From NCBI RefSeq assembly GCF_043729335.1, contig NZ_JAYTLQ010000057.1, positions 1 through 64,000 on the forward strand: DNA of 64,000 bases, read 5' to 3'. The translations under genes and the position numbers were made by a program. This stretch comes from Crenothrix sp043729335. Its GTDB lineage: Bacteria; Pseudomonadota; Gammaproteobacteria; Methylococcales; Methylomonadaceae. Below are positions 52,989 through 62,388 of this stretch, in pieces; within the stretch, counting starts at the first letter, position 1, and every line of letters starts with the position of its first letter. The notes below the pieces were generated by a model. It did no database searches. It was not told the origin of the DNA and was given only the letters and a program-made list of their open reading frames with translations.

Positions 52989-53297
52989 TTACGCGGCACG
53001 TTCTTTAAGCCATTCTTTCAACGCATCATTCATGCGGGTTTGCCAACCTTTACCGGTCGCTCGAAAAGCCTCTAAGACGCTGTTATCAACCCGTAACGCA
53101 ATCTGTGTTTTGTCAGAACCGCTAGGTCTACCACGCCTTGCTTCCATTGCTACAATGCCAGCAAGCAATTCTTCTTTTGTTGCGGGGCGCTCGTCTTCGT
53201 CAATACCATCCCAGACAAAATTTGCTGATTCCGGTATGTTGCGGATAGCGGCTAACACCTCTTCACGACTCATTGTATTTGTTTTTGAGCCAGTCAT
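52989..53297 (-). CDS. brnA: BrnA-family antitoxin
   Basis: A 102-residue antitoxin. The N-terminal half (SREEVLAAIRNIPESANFVWDGIDEDERPATKEELLAGI) would wrap the toxin, and the C-terminal half (KTQIALRVDNSVLEAFRATGKGWQTRMNDALKEWLKE) is a ribbon-helix-helix DNA-binding domain. The ATG at 53297 has agagagg 6 bp upstream and overlaps the end of brnT. In this family BrnA represses the brnTA promoter. The antitoxin is intact while its toxin is not. Confidence 0.88.
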   Translation of the reverse strand: MTGSKTNTMSREEVLAAIRNIPESANFVWDGIDEDERPATKEELLAGIVAMEARRGRPSGSDKTQIALRVDNSVLEAFRATGKGWQTRMNDALKEWLKERAA

Positions 53298-53560
53298 AGT
53301 AAACCTCTCTTTCGTTACTGCCTGCACGGCGAAAACTAATAGTCCGTGTTGAATTATCACGTTTAACATGAACTACTGTCAGCACAGCCAAAAATCCTAA
53401 TGTGTATGAAATAGATTGAACACGTCTTTCATCGTTTCGGATAGTCAATAGATCAAGGCGATAAATTGATTCAAGCACCTCTAGCATCAGCAAAATCCAA
53501 GCCATGCTTAATCAGATTAGACTGCCGCTTTGCTTCATCCCAAGTAAGCTCTGTTTTCAT
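53263..53560 (-). pseudogene. brnT: BrnT-family toxin, frameshifted
   Basis: BrnT is a RelE-like ribonuclease. The gene starts at ATG 53560 with the family N-terminus KTELTWDEAKRQSNLIKHGLDFADARGA and then stops at 53471. The rest is in the next frame (LESIYRLDLLTIRNDERRVQSISYTLG, LAVLTVVHVKR, then STRTISFRRAGSNEREVYYDWLKN). Dropping one G from agaggtgctt (near 53478) gives ARVLESIYR and a normal 98-residue toxin. So the toxin is inactive unless the indel is a sequencing error. Confidence 0.8.
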
Positions 53561-53659
53561 ATCAATAATTGTATATGCAACTATTTTGTGCGTCAATGTT
53601 GCTATAACAGTTTTTGGCTTAACGGTGGGGAGTGCCCGATACCACGCAAGACTTTCGTA

Positions 53660-55495
53660 TCATTGCCCAAGATAGGTATAAGACTTTAAGCCCGCCAGCA
53701 ATTCCTGTTCATAATCTTGCCGTTGCTGTACGGTCAGATTGCTATTGGCCAGTTTTTGCCGGTACGAAGTGATCAGCTCTTCGCTGCTGATATGCACATA
53801 ATCCAGCAATTCAGACACATCCTCACCTTCTTGCAGGTCGTAAAAATGATAACCCTTACTGTCGATCTGGACATTGATTGAATGGGTATCACCAAACAGA
53901 TTATGCATATCGCCGAGAATTTCCTGATACGCACCGACCATAAAAAAGCCGATCAAATACGGTTGCTTGCTGTCGATGGCATGAATTGGCAAGGTTTTTT
54001 CAATATTCTGGCCATCAATATACTGGTCAATACGGCCATCGGAATCACAAGTTAAATCTTGAATAACGGCACGGCGCGTAGGTTGTTCGTCCAAACGGTG
54101 GATGGGCATAATCGGAAAGATCTGGCCAATACCCCAAATATCCGGCAAGGATTGGAACAGCGAAAAATTGCAAAAAATCTTGTCGGCCAGTTTTTCGCTT
54201 AGCTCTTTTTGTATGGTCGCTTCGCTTTGGCTGCTGGGGTTTAATTGCGCTTTAATTTGCTGACAAGTCATCGCATAGGCATTTTCCGCGTCTGCCAGTT
54301 CGTTGATGGTTAACACATCCTGGGTAAATTGCGCCCGCGCCTCGGCGATGGCAAAGCTGGCATCGTGGTAGCATTCCACCAAATGGGTCGCCGCTGGTAA
54401 CGCTTGTACCGGCTCTTGATGGCCGTACACCGATTCCACATCGGTGACATTGGTAATGAGTACCGCATGGTGCGCGGTGAGGGCACGGCCGGACTCCGTG
54501 ATAATATCAGGCTGCGCCACTTGTTTGGCCGCGCAGATTTCTGCAAAGCTGCGCACGATGTTTTGTGCATATTCTTCCAGGCTGTAGTTAATCGACGATT
54601 CACGGCGCGAACGGCTGCCATCATAATCTACGCCCAAACCACCACCGGCATCGACGATTTTAATCGGCGCACCCAAACGGTGCAGCTCGCTGTAAAACTG
54701 TCCCGCTTCACGCAAGGCGATTTTAATGTCGCGGATATTGGCAATTTGTGAGCCCATGTGAAAGTGCATGAGTTGCAAGCAATCCAGTAATCCCGCTTGT
54801 TTAAGGCGCTCGACCAGTTGCAGAGCTTCGTGGGCATGCAGGCCAAATTTGGATTTTTCGCCGCCGCTGTTTTGCCACTTTCCGGCGCTGATGCTGGACA
54901 AGCGCACCCGCACACCCAGTTGTGGCCGTACCTCCAATCGCGCCGCTTCTTCGATAATAAACTCCAGCTCCAGCGGCTTTTCAATAACCAAATACAAATC
55001 CAGCCCCATTTTTAAGCCGATTAACGCCTGACGGATATAGGCGCGGTCTTTATAGCCATTGCACACCACCACATTGCCTTTCGACAACGCCATAATCGCC
55101 AGTAATTCTGGTTTGCTACCGGCTTCCAGGCCAATGTTATCGGCGGATAAAATACCTTCTACCACTTGGCGTTGCTGGTTTACTTTAATGGGATACACTG
55201 GCGTATACTTGCCCTGGTAATTATTATCAGCGCAGGCTTTTTGGAACGCGGCGTTCAGGCGGTTAACACGGTCTTTGAGTATATCGGTAAAGCGGATCAG
55301 CACCGGCAACGACAATTGCTTGTCTTCCAGCGATCTTGCAATCTCTACCAAATCCAGCGCAATGCTTTTATCGCTACTGGGCGTTACGCACACATGGCCT
55401 TGGGCATTAATGGAAAAATAGCCGTCTCCCCAGTGGTTAATGGCGTAGATACTTGCCGATTGTTCGGTGGTCCAAGGTTGGGTAGATAAAGTCAC
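53660..55495 (-). CDS. speA: biosynthetic arginine decarboxylase
   Basis: A 611-residue fold-III PLP enzyme making agmatine from arginine, the first step of the route to putrescine. The PLP Lys is in YTPVYPIKVNQQRQVVEGIL (about residue 105), the HMGSQIANIRD and DAGGGLGVDYDGSRSRRESS motifs follow, and the catalytic Cys/Asp region is CNFSLFQSLPDIWGIGQIFPIMPIHRLDEQPTRRAVIQDLTCDSDG (split). Slightly shorter than E. coli SpeA (about 630). With speE at 6.3 kb, the window holds both ends of spermidine synthesis but not speB or speD. Confidence 0.95.
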   Translation of the reverse strand: MTLSTQPWTTEQSASIYAINHWGDGYFSINAQGHVCVTPSSDKSIALDLVEIARSLEDKQLSLPVLIRFTDILKDRVNRLNAAFQKACADNNYQGKYTPVYPIKVNQQRQVVEGILSADNIGLEAGSKPELLAIMALSKGNVVVCNGYKDRAYIRQALIGLKMGLDLYLVIEKPLELEFIIEEAARLEVRPQLGVRVRLSSISAGKWQNSGGEKSKFGLHAHEALQLVERLKQAGLLDCLQLMHFHMGSQIANIRDIKIALREAGQFYSELHRLGAPIKIVDAGGGLGVDYDGSRSRRESSINYSLEEYAQNIVRSFAEICAAKQVAQPDIITESGRALTAHHAVLITNVTDVESVYGHQEPVQALPAATHLVECYHDASFAIAEARAQFTQDVLTINELADAENAYAMTCQQIKAQLNPSSQSEATIQKELSEKLADKIFCNFSLFQSLPDIWGIGQIFPIMPIHRLDEQPTRRAVIQDLTCDSDGRIDQYIDGQNIEKTLPIHAIDSKQPYLIGFFMVGAYQEILGDMHNLFGDTHSINVQIDSKGYHFYDLQEGEDVSELLDYVHISSEELITSYRQKLANSNLTVQQRQDYEQELLAGLKSYTYLGQ

Positions 55496-55760
55496 AATGT
55501 CTCCAGATTTTATTGCAATAAACCAATTTTAAAGGGTAATGGTCAAATTCTGGAGATTTTTTCATGGACAGACTAATTGCTTATGCACAACTGGAATTTC
55601 TAGCTTAACTTGATTTGTCTATAGCTGTGCCTTTCACTCTGGACTAGCCCAGCAAAATTACAGCCATTAAATCGATACAGGATGATTAAAACCCATACTT
55701 TGGGGCTAACTCACAAAGCAGATTGATGTTATGTTTTAAAAATAATCCAACATTTATATC

Positions 55761-57182
55761 TTACTCTTCCAAGCCCAATTCCTTGATTTTACGAGTTAAG
55801 GTATTTCTACCATATCCCAGTAAAATAGCAGCCTCGTGGCGCTTGCCGTGCGTAAAACTGAGTGCGGTTTTTATTAAAAGCGCCTCTACAGTTGGAATGG
55901 TGTGTTTTGCCACTTCTGGATTTTTTGAAGTAAGCTGCTGATTAATCCACACTTTAAGCCCTGCCTCCCAATCATTGCCATTCATTGTTTTTTCAGATGC
56001 CTCGATCATGAGTTCTGGCGGCAAATCATGGATATGAATTTCTCTGCCCGATGCCATAACCGATAGCCAACGGCAAACATTCTCCAACTGCCTGACGTTG
56101 CCAGGCCATTCCAGCGCACTTAAAAATGTTTCAACCTCCGGCTTTAACGTCTTAATTTCGGTATTAAGCTCTTGTGCCGCCTGTTTTAAAAAATGCTGTA
56201 ACAGCAAGGGAATATCCTGTTTGCGCTCACGCAGCGGCGGAATATGGATACGAATGACATTTAAACGATGAAACAAATCTTCCCGAAACCTCCCTTGCGC
56301 CACCAGTGTTTCCAGGTCTTGATGGGTGGCGGCAATAATACGCACATCAACTTTTACCGCCGCATAAGCCCCCACCGGATAAAACTCACCATCGGCCAGC
56401 ACTCGCAGTAATCTAGTTTGCAGCTCTGCGGGCATATCGCCTATTTCATCCAGAAATAACGTACCGCCGTTGGCTTGTTCAAATCGGCCGGCTCGACGTG
56501 CTTGCGCACCGGTAAAGGAGCCTTTTTCGTGGCCAAACAGCTCAGATTCCATTAGATCTTTGGGAATAGCTGCCATGTTTAAGGCAATAAATGCGTTTTT
56601 GCTGCGCGGGCTATGGCGATGCAAAGCTTTGGCCACCAGCTCTTTACCAGTTCCTGACTCACCGTTAATCAGCACGGTAATATGGGAGCGGGCCAATCGA
56701 CCAATGGCACGAAAAACCTCTTGCATGGAGGGTGCGGCACCAATAATTTCGGGCGTGGTTTCTGGAATATCGGTACTGTCGGCACTGATGTGTTTTTTAC
56801 TTTCTTGCTGCTGGCCATGAATGCAGGCGCGGTGAGCCAGATCAACCACATCCTTAATATCAAAGGGTTTAGGTAAATATTCAAACGCACCGCCGTGAAA
56901 TGCCGACACCGCACTTTCCAGATCGGAATGAGCCGTCATGACAATCACCGGCAAATCAGGATGGCTGATTTGAACCTTATCCAGCATTTGCAGGCCGTCC
57001 ATACCGGGCATACGGATATCGGTAAGCAAGGCATTGGGCACTTCTTTTTGTAAGGCACTCAGCAAATCTTTGGCATTTTCAAAGCTGCGGGTAATAAAGT
57101 CGGCTTTTTGTAAGGCTTTTTCCAGCACCCAGCGTATCGATTTATCATCATCAATAATCCAAATAGTTTCCGATTTAATCAT
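55761..57182 (-). CDS. glnG: nitrogen regulation response regulator NtrC
   Basis: A 473-residue sigma54 activator. Receiver domain 1-120 with the phosphorylated Asp in NALLTDIRMPGMDG; AAA+ domain about 142-375 with Walker A GESGTGKELVAK, the sigma54 loop as KGSFTGAQARRAGRF (GSFTGA instead of the more frequent GAFTGA) and GTLFLDEIGDMPAELQTRLLRVL; Fis-type HTH at the end (LIKTALSFTHGKRHEAAILLGYGRNTLTRKIKEL). The ATG at 57182 overlaps glnL by 8 bp. It activates nitrogen-assimilation promoters when phosphorylated by NtrB. Confidence 0.95.
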   Translation of the reverse strand: MIKSETIWIIDDDKSIRWVLEKALQKADFITRSFENAKDLLSALQKEVPNALLTDIRMPGMDGLQMLDKVQISHPDLPVIVMTAHSDLESAVSAFHGGAFEYLPKPFDIKDVVDLAHRACIHGQQQESKKHISADSTDIPETTPEIIGAAPSMQEVFRAIGRLARSHITVLINGESGTGKELVAKALHRHSPRSKNAFIALNMAAIPKDLMESELFGHEKGSFTGAQARRAGRFEQANGGTLFLDEIGDMPAELQTRLLRVLADGEFYPVGAYAAVKVDVRIIAATHQDLETLVAQGRFREDLFHRLNVIRIHIPPLRERKQDIPLLLQHFLKQAAQELNTEIKTLKPEVETFLSALEWPGNVRQLENVCRWLSVMASGREIHIHDLPPELMIEASEKTMNGNDWEAGLKVWINQQLTSKNPEVAKHTIPTVEALLIKTALSFTHGKRHEAAILLGYGRNTLTRKIKELGLEE

Positions 57183-58224
57183 GCCCATTCTCCAACGGTA
57201 AAAGGATTGAAAACACGGTATTTCCAGGCTCGCTAGTGCATTCAATTAAGCCGTTATGCTGATTAATCAGCGCTTGCGCAATGGATAAGCCTAAGCCCGT
57301 GCCTTCGGCTCTACCGGTAATCATAGGGTAAAAAATTTGATTCATGATGTCAGGGTCTACGCCGGGGCCGTTATCAATCAGGTCGCATTTTATCGCCAGC
57401 TTGTAGCGTTTACGGCCTATGGTCATTTGCCGGTAAATACGTGTTTTTAATATTAATTCGCCTGTGCCTTCCATGGCTTGCACAGCATTGCGGGCAATAT
57501 TTAAAATAGCCTGGATTAACTGATCTTTATCAGCCTGAATTTCAGGGATGCTGGGATCGTAATCACACTTTAGGGCTAGCTGGCCGGTAGATTCAGCATC
57601 TATCAACTGCCTTACCCGCTCTAATACTTCATGAATGTTCAAGTGAGTTTTATTGGGTAGTTTGTTGGGGCCGAGCATTTTGTCCATTAAACCTTGCAAT
57701 CGATCCGCTTCAGCAATGATGATGTGGGTATATTCTTTTAATTCAGGGCTATCTAATTCCAAATCCAGTAACTGTGCAGCACCGCGCAAACCTCCCAGGG
57801 GGTTCTTGATTTCATGTGCCAAGCCGCGCACTAACAAGCGCGCAGTTTGTTGCTGTGTTAACAGCTGCTCTTCCTTAAAAATACGCAAATGATTATCTAC
57901 TTGTTGCAGCTCAACCAGAATTTCGCTAATTTTGTGACCCTCAAACAGCGGTGTTGCAATTAAATTTATCGTCACCGAGCGCGTTAACCGATCTAAGGCA
58001 AGTTCGCGCTCAGAAAAAGGTTCTGCATTTAGCAAGCTGTGCTGTAAATTGTTCAATAATGAAGGATCTGCCAATCGGAATAACTCGAAAGCGGTTAAAC
58101 CAAGCAGATGTCTTGAGCTATCAGCCAGCAACATTTCGCCAGCCGAATTCACATAAGTCAGGGTGAGCTTATTATCAAATAATAATATGGCTCCAGCCAG
58201 GTGATCAAGGATGCGCTTATACAT
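57175..58224 (-). CDS. glnL: nitrogen regulation sensor histidine kinase NtrB
   Basis: A 349-residue cytosolic kinase with no membrane segment. PAS domain about 5-115 (ILLFDNKLTLTYVNSAGEMLL), HisKA with the phosphorylated His in VRGLAHEIKNPLGGLRGAAQLL (about 138), and HATPase with the N box ILNIARNAVQAM, D box CDLIDNGPGVD and G box EGTGLGLSIAQALI. It phosphorylates NtrC under nitrogen limitation and is controlled by PII. The gene pair has no glnA in front of it, unlike E. coli. Confidence 0.95.
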   Translation of the reverse strand: MYKRILDHLAGAILLFDNKLTLTYVNSAGEMLLADSSRHLLGLTAFELFRLADPSLLNNLQHSLLNAEPFSERELALDRLTRSVTINLIATPLFEGHKISEILVELQQVDNHLRIFKEEQLLTQQQTARLLVRGLAHEIKNPLGGLRGAAQLLDLELDSPELKEYTHIIIAEADRLQGLMDKMLGPNKLPNKTHLNIHEVLERVRQLIDAESTGQLALKCDYDPSIPEIQADKDQLIQAILNIARNAVQAMEGTGELILKTRIYRQMTIGRKRYKLAIKCDLIDNGPGVDPDIMNQIFYPMITGRAEGTGLGLSIAQALINQHNGLIECTSEPGNTVFSILLPLENGHD

Positions 58225-58745
58225 GATTTTAGTTTTTTATCCGTGAATACTGATTAAACTCAAGCAATTTACAAGCCATGTAATAGCTGAGCCGGAAATT
58301 AGATAGATTAAGCCCTGCTGGCGCACAAAAGAAGTGCGGTATAGTTTTTTTAAAGAGCAGCCAATTACAAACCGCACCAATACAGACTAACAACGCACCA
58401 TTGTAGCGCAACCGGTAGCGCTGACTGAAGGTGTTGCAAAAACTCAGAGCCTCAATAAAAAATCTCAAAGTCGCCCGACCGAAAAAGAATTACTGGAATT
58501 GCCCAGACGGTGATAAGGCATCGAAAACCGAAGCCGTAGAAAAATACACAACAGCACAAACGCAGCGCGGGAGTTAGTAGGATTAGAAAAGCCTGAATCC
58601 AGCGAGGCTCTAATGTGCGGCAGGTCTTGGCGGTATTGCTTGAGACACACTTGGTGTGTCAGAGCTACAGGCATAAAAAAAGCCAACCGGTTAAAGTAGC
58701 TTTTTATTTATGAATCATCTCTTACACATTGACATTGATTTGTAC
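58225..58745. other. gap between glnL and the cyclase gene
   Basis: 521 bp with two short minus-strand frames (58229-58468 and 58465-58686) that together look like decayed coding sequence: stretches such as CNTFSQRYRLRYNGALLVCIGAVCNWLLFKK read like protein, but no family is recognised and no start is supported. A hairpin gacacac/gtgtgtc is at 58644-58660. Perhaps a transposase remnant; I cannot show it. The glnL promoter should be near 58225-58300. Confidence 0.3.
58675..58707 (-). terminator. terminator-like hairpin after the cyclase gene
   Basis: aaaaagc (58677-58683) pairs with gcttttt (58699-58705) around the inner palindrome aaccggtt; on the minus strand it ends in ttttttt. It lies 39 bp after the cyclase stop. 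Confidence 0.45.
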
Positions 58746-60989
58746 CTATTGGACATCAAGGGTTAAATAACGCCAGGATTGCATAATCTGGTTTATTTCT
58801 ATCACCGGTTTTTGCAAATTATTGTTTTGTGTTTGCAAGCGCGGCAAATATTTTTGCAGATATTGGACATAAAAAAGTGTTGGGCCGTCGTTTGGATAAT
58901 ATTTATTGAGGTTGATAAAAGCCTTTTGTGCTTTGCTCCATTCGTGATCTTGAAATAACTGTAACGCTTTTGTAAAGGCATGCAGCAAGGGTGCTAGCTT
59001 TGGGTCGTTGTGATTATTTTTGCCGAGTAGTTCAAAGATGGTAATCGGTTGCGTTTTGCCTTTGAGCAGGAATTGGCCAATTTCGCGGCTCATAAAATCA
59101 TGTAAACCATCAATTACGCTGCCAGACACCAAAATATGAGTGCCCAATACTTTATTTAAATCTTCAATACGCGTTGCCGTGTTGACGATATCCCCAATAG
59201 CCCGATATTCGTAATGGTCACCGGTACCGACATTTCCAAGGCGCATTTCACCGTAGTGCAGCCCTAATCGTGTGGGTAATTGATGAAGCGGGGATTGGTT
59301 AAAATGCTGTATTGCCGTGATAACTTTTAGTGCCGCATGACAGGCATCAATTCTAAGCTGGGTATCAGCAACAGGTTTTGCCCATAGTGCAAGCATGGCA
59401 TCGCCAATAACATCGGAAATTAAACCGTTATAAGCCTTTACAGCAGGAAACATGGCGCTGTAATACTTATTCATCAATACGTTTAAGGCCATCGGATTCA
59501 TGCTTTCAGACAACGTGGCATATTGCCCGGCATCTGTCGCCATGCAAACGCCTTGCATTAATTCGCCGTAGCTGTCCATGGCATCGGGATATTGTGTGTT
59601 TTTAATGAATACATTTCTGGGCAGGTAACGTGCAGAGACTCGATGTACTGTTCTTAAATGCCATACTGACTGAAAAAGACAAATAAAGCTGGTCTGCAAA
59701 ATAAAGGTTAAAAGAGGTAGCCATAGATAATCGCTTACAAATAGATAATACGCCACAGTCAGATATATCAAGCTCAAGGTAATAATCAAGATGATGGCAA
59801 TTTTGTAGGGGTAGATACGAAAAATACCAATCAGCAGGCTGCCCCACGCCATTAACACGAAAAATTGATTATAGGCCGTTAATGGTTTTATCCATGATCC
59901 GTCAAGCAGATTAGCGGTAGCGGTCGCTGCAATTTCAACCGGGCTGGTGTTACCTTCGCCATTTCCCGAGAAAACCGTATAAAAACTCTGGTTTTTTTCA
60001 GGCTCTATATTTTTAGCATAACCGACCAAGACAATCTTATTTTTCAATAGCTTGGCATCCAATAACTTGGCTGACAATACGCGATGTAGCGGAATAGTAG
60101 TGATTGCGTTCGCACTGCCGTAATAATTTAAATATAGACTGTGATCGCTGTTTATTAAAGAACGCCAGGATTGAAATAAACGTTTTTGTTGGGGCGTGTA
60201 AGCAGGCGACCGGATGATATTGTCCAATTGTTTTAAAGATGTGCCGTTTTGAGTTAATACCGATTGAATTTCCTGAAAGGTTTCCAAAGGCTTTTGGAGT
60301 TGATCAAAACTTGCGGGTAGTTTGTTATATAGCGTCGGATTCAGCTTTTGCATTAACTGTAAAAGGTTGCTGTAATTTGTTTTTAGCAAGTAACACTGAA
60401 AAACCGCCGTGGGCATTGTCGGTATACCGCCGACACTGTTTTTTTGTAGCCAAAACTGCTTAACGGTAGACAATGTTTTAGGGATAGGAAACGGAGCGCT
60501 GGCGATGGCCGCTTTTTCTAATACCGAAGTAGGTTGAATAATGCGCTCATAAATAAGCTCATTTAAGACAGGAGCCGCACGCACGGAAAATTGTTTGATA
60601 TAGCTGGTAAGCAGAACATTTGTGTGTGTGGCTAACGCCAAGGCAAATGCGTTGTCATCTTTTGTGGCGTGTTGCTCAGAAAAATGGATATTAAAAGCAA
60701 TCAGTGACGGATGGTATTGATTCAGTTTATTGAGTAAGTGTGCGTATTGGCTGCGCGGCCATTTTTCGGGATCTTCATCAAGCTTCAACACTTCTGTAGA
60801 CGCTTTATCAATCGTTATGATAACAACCTGTTCAGGCGCTTTTAGTGGCCCTCTTAGCTGAAAAACAGACGCAAGCCCCCAATCCTCCTCTAAGGTCAAG
60901 AAGGAATCTGTCTGGCTTAAAATGGCTGCTAAAATGGCTACTATTAAAAGCGATAAACAGTTTTTAGATAACTTAAATAAAGATTTCAT
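58746..60989 (-). CDS. CHASE2-domain class III adenylate/guanylate cyclase
   Basis: A 747-residue membrane protein. One N-terminal membrane segment (about 10-28), a periplasmic CHASE2 sensor (about 35-380, opening DWGLASVFQLRGPLKAPEQVVIITIDKAS), three further membrane segments (about 383-455) and a C-terminal class III cyclase domain (about 495-640) with MATDAGQYATLSE, SDVIGDAMLALW (metal Asp) and LRLGNVGTGDHYEYRAIGDIVNTATRIEDLNK, in pieces. The nucleotide product, cAMP or cGMP, is not certain. A short all-helical tail follows. The start is the ATG at 60989; a TTG 6 bp upstream is in frame. A product could be sensed by the cNMP-binding-domain protein at 10.7 kb. Confidence 0.9.
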   Translation of the reverse strand: MKSLFKLSKNCLSLLIVAILAAILSQTDSFLTLEEDWGLASVFQLRGPLKAPEQVVIITIDKASTEVLKLDEDPEKWPRSQYAHLLNKLNQYHPSLIAFNIHFSEQHATKDDNAFALALATHTNVLLTSYIKQFSVRAAPVLNELIYERIIQPTSVLEKAAIASAPFPIPKTLSTVKQFWLQKNSVGGIPTMPTAVFQCYLLKTNYSNLLQLMQKLNPTLYNKLPASFDQLQKPLETFQEIQSVLTQNGTSLKQLDNIIRSPAYTPQQKRLFQSWRSLINSDHSLYLNYYGSANAITTIPLHRVLSAKLLDAKLLKNKIVLVGYAKNIEPEKNQSFYTVFSGNGEGNTSPVEIAATATANLLDGSWIKPLTAYNQFFVLMAWGSLLIGIFRIYPYKIAIILIITLSLIYLTVAYYLFVSDYLWLPLLTFILQTSFICLFQSVWHLRTVHRVSARYLPRNVFIKNTQYPDAMDSYGELMQGVCMATDAGQYATLSESMNPMALNVLMNKYYSAMFPAVKAYNGLISDVIGDAMLALWAKPVADTQLRIDACHAALKVITAIQHFNQSPLHQLPTRLGLHYGEMRLGNVGTGDHYEYRAIGDIVNTATRIEDLNKVLGTHILVSGSVIDGLHDFMSREIGQFLLKGKTQPITIFELLGKNNHNDPKLAPLLHAFTKALQLFQDHEWSKAQKAFINLNKYYPNDGPTLFYVQYLQKYLPRLQTQNNNLQKPVIEINQIMQSWRYLTLDVQ

Positions 60990-61714
60990 TAACAATCATA
61001 TGCTAACTTTTATGCCATCCGAATAGGCTCTTTAGAATAAATTACTACGCCGCCAGGATGCGTCGTGGTTATGTTGCTGATAGCCTGCACATTATATAAT
61101 TCTTATCGATGCCTTCCAATAGCGCTACCTTTGACTGCCCGTAATGTCTTTAGGGCTTGGGCAAAAGCTGATCAGCTTGCTTGTTCACTATGAACAGCTT
61201 TGTGACGCTTGGATATAGCCTTACTTCTTAAATGAGTAGCTACACATGTGCATAGCACAGTTAGATACCTGTAGGCGCGAATTCATTCGCATTTTATCCA
61301 CGGAGCGGTGTGGATAAATCCGCAACACATACCAAAAGCTTGATCAAGCTACAGCGTTTTCAGTATTGATTAGTTATATTCGAGGGAATACAAACCTAGG
61401 TTTGTACTCCACTACTAATAATTAATGTTATTCACCTGATATGAAAACGCTGTATGTCATGCAAGATAGTAATTATTGCTGGTACGTTACTTTAGACTTG
61501 ATAGTGTCCCACTTTGTGGACAGCTGACCTAATAATATCTAAATTGAAACACGCCCACAAGTTGGCTACCTATTTAAGCTGAGGCAATTTTTACATGCGT
61601 AAAATGCCTAACGATACGGCGCATTATGCGTTGGATTCCTAAAATGACATCACCCCACACCCATAACATTAGACTTTGTCACACCAATCTTTCGAGTTTT
61701 TAGGCAGGATTTTT
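60990..61714. other. 725-bp repeat-containing gap before the pentapeptide gene
   Basis: No gene seen. It contains an 18-bp perfect palindrome tacaaacctaggtttgta at 61389-61406, a gcgcgaattcattcgc motif near 61276, and at 61505-61524 gtcccactttgtggac, which resembles the tgtcccaccttaagtgga tail of the repeats at 1-105 and 9041-9150. Most of it looks like a mosaic of short dispersed repeats. Confidence 0.45.
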
Positions 61715-62368
61715 ATGAAAATATTTTTTATCGCTTTATTATCGTTATCAACCATTACTAGCGCCTGGAGCGCGGCCGCTGTTGACCATAAAAAATTTAT
61801 AGGTGATTTCCGTGGTAAAAGCTTTGTAGGACGTAAGGATTTAAGATACGCGTACTTTGAAGGCGATATATCCAGGGCCAATTTTACCGGCTGCGATCTA
61901 ACCGGGGCGACCATTAAAGGCTTGGCTTTAAACACTAATTTTTACCGTGCTAACATGCGCGGCTTTCAATTTCAAAATGTCAATGCCGCAGGTTCCAATT
62001 TTGCACTGGCTAACTTGTCGCATGCGCTGGTATGGGGACGCTTTGCAGACGGCAATTTTAGAATGGCCGTATTGGATTTCGCTAATGCCCACGACTCTAA
62101 TTTTGACCGTGCTATTTTTGATTATGCGTCACTTCACAAGTTTGCTGGCACAAGTGCATCATTTTTTAAAGCACGGCTTTACCGAGCCAACGTTATTGGC
62201 TCAGTACTGTATAACGTTAATATGGCCTTGTCCAACGTAACGGGCGCGGTGTTTATTGACAATGATTTACGCAAAACCAATCAGTACCATCTTAAATGGC
62301 CTACAACTACTTATTTTAAAAATAACAATATGGCAGGTCGTTTTTTTGAGTTAGCTAATCCGCAGTAA
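61715..62368 (+). CDS. secreted pentapeptide-repeat protein
   Basis: A 217-residue protein with a signal peptide (IFFIALLSLSTITSAWSAAA) and then about 25 pentapeptide units of the A(D/N)LXX type from residue 30 to 190, for example ISRANFTGCDLTGATIKG, ANMRGFQFQNVNAAGSNFALANLSHALVWG and ALSNVTGAVFIDNDL. This makes a right-handed quadrilateral beta-helix, here exported to the periplasm. Its job is not known. The ATG at 61715 is preceded by aggattttt and fits the signal peptide; the longer frame is rejected. Confidence 0.82.
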   Translation: MKIFFIALLSLSTITSAWSAAAVDHKKFIGDFRGKSFVGRKDLRYAYFEGDISRANFTGCDLTGATIKGLALNTNFYRANMRGFQFQNVNAAGSNFALANLSHALVWGRFADGNFRMAVLDFANAHDSNFDRAIFDYASLHKFAGTSASFFKARLYRANVIGSVLYNVNMALSNVTGAVFIDNDLRKTNQYHLKWPTTTYFKNNNMAGRFFELANPQ

Positions 62369-62388
62369 CATTGCATACCACACAGCGC

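Noticed and set aside
58229..58686. Two short minus-strand frames as genes
   Set aside because: No supported start, no recognisable family and a frame break between them; at most a remnant.
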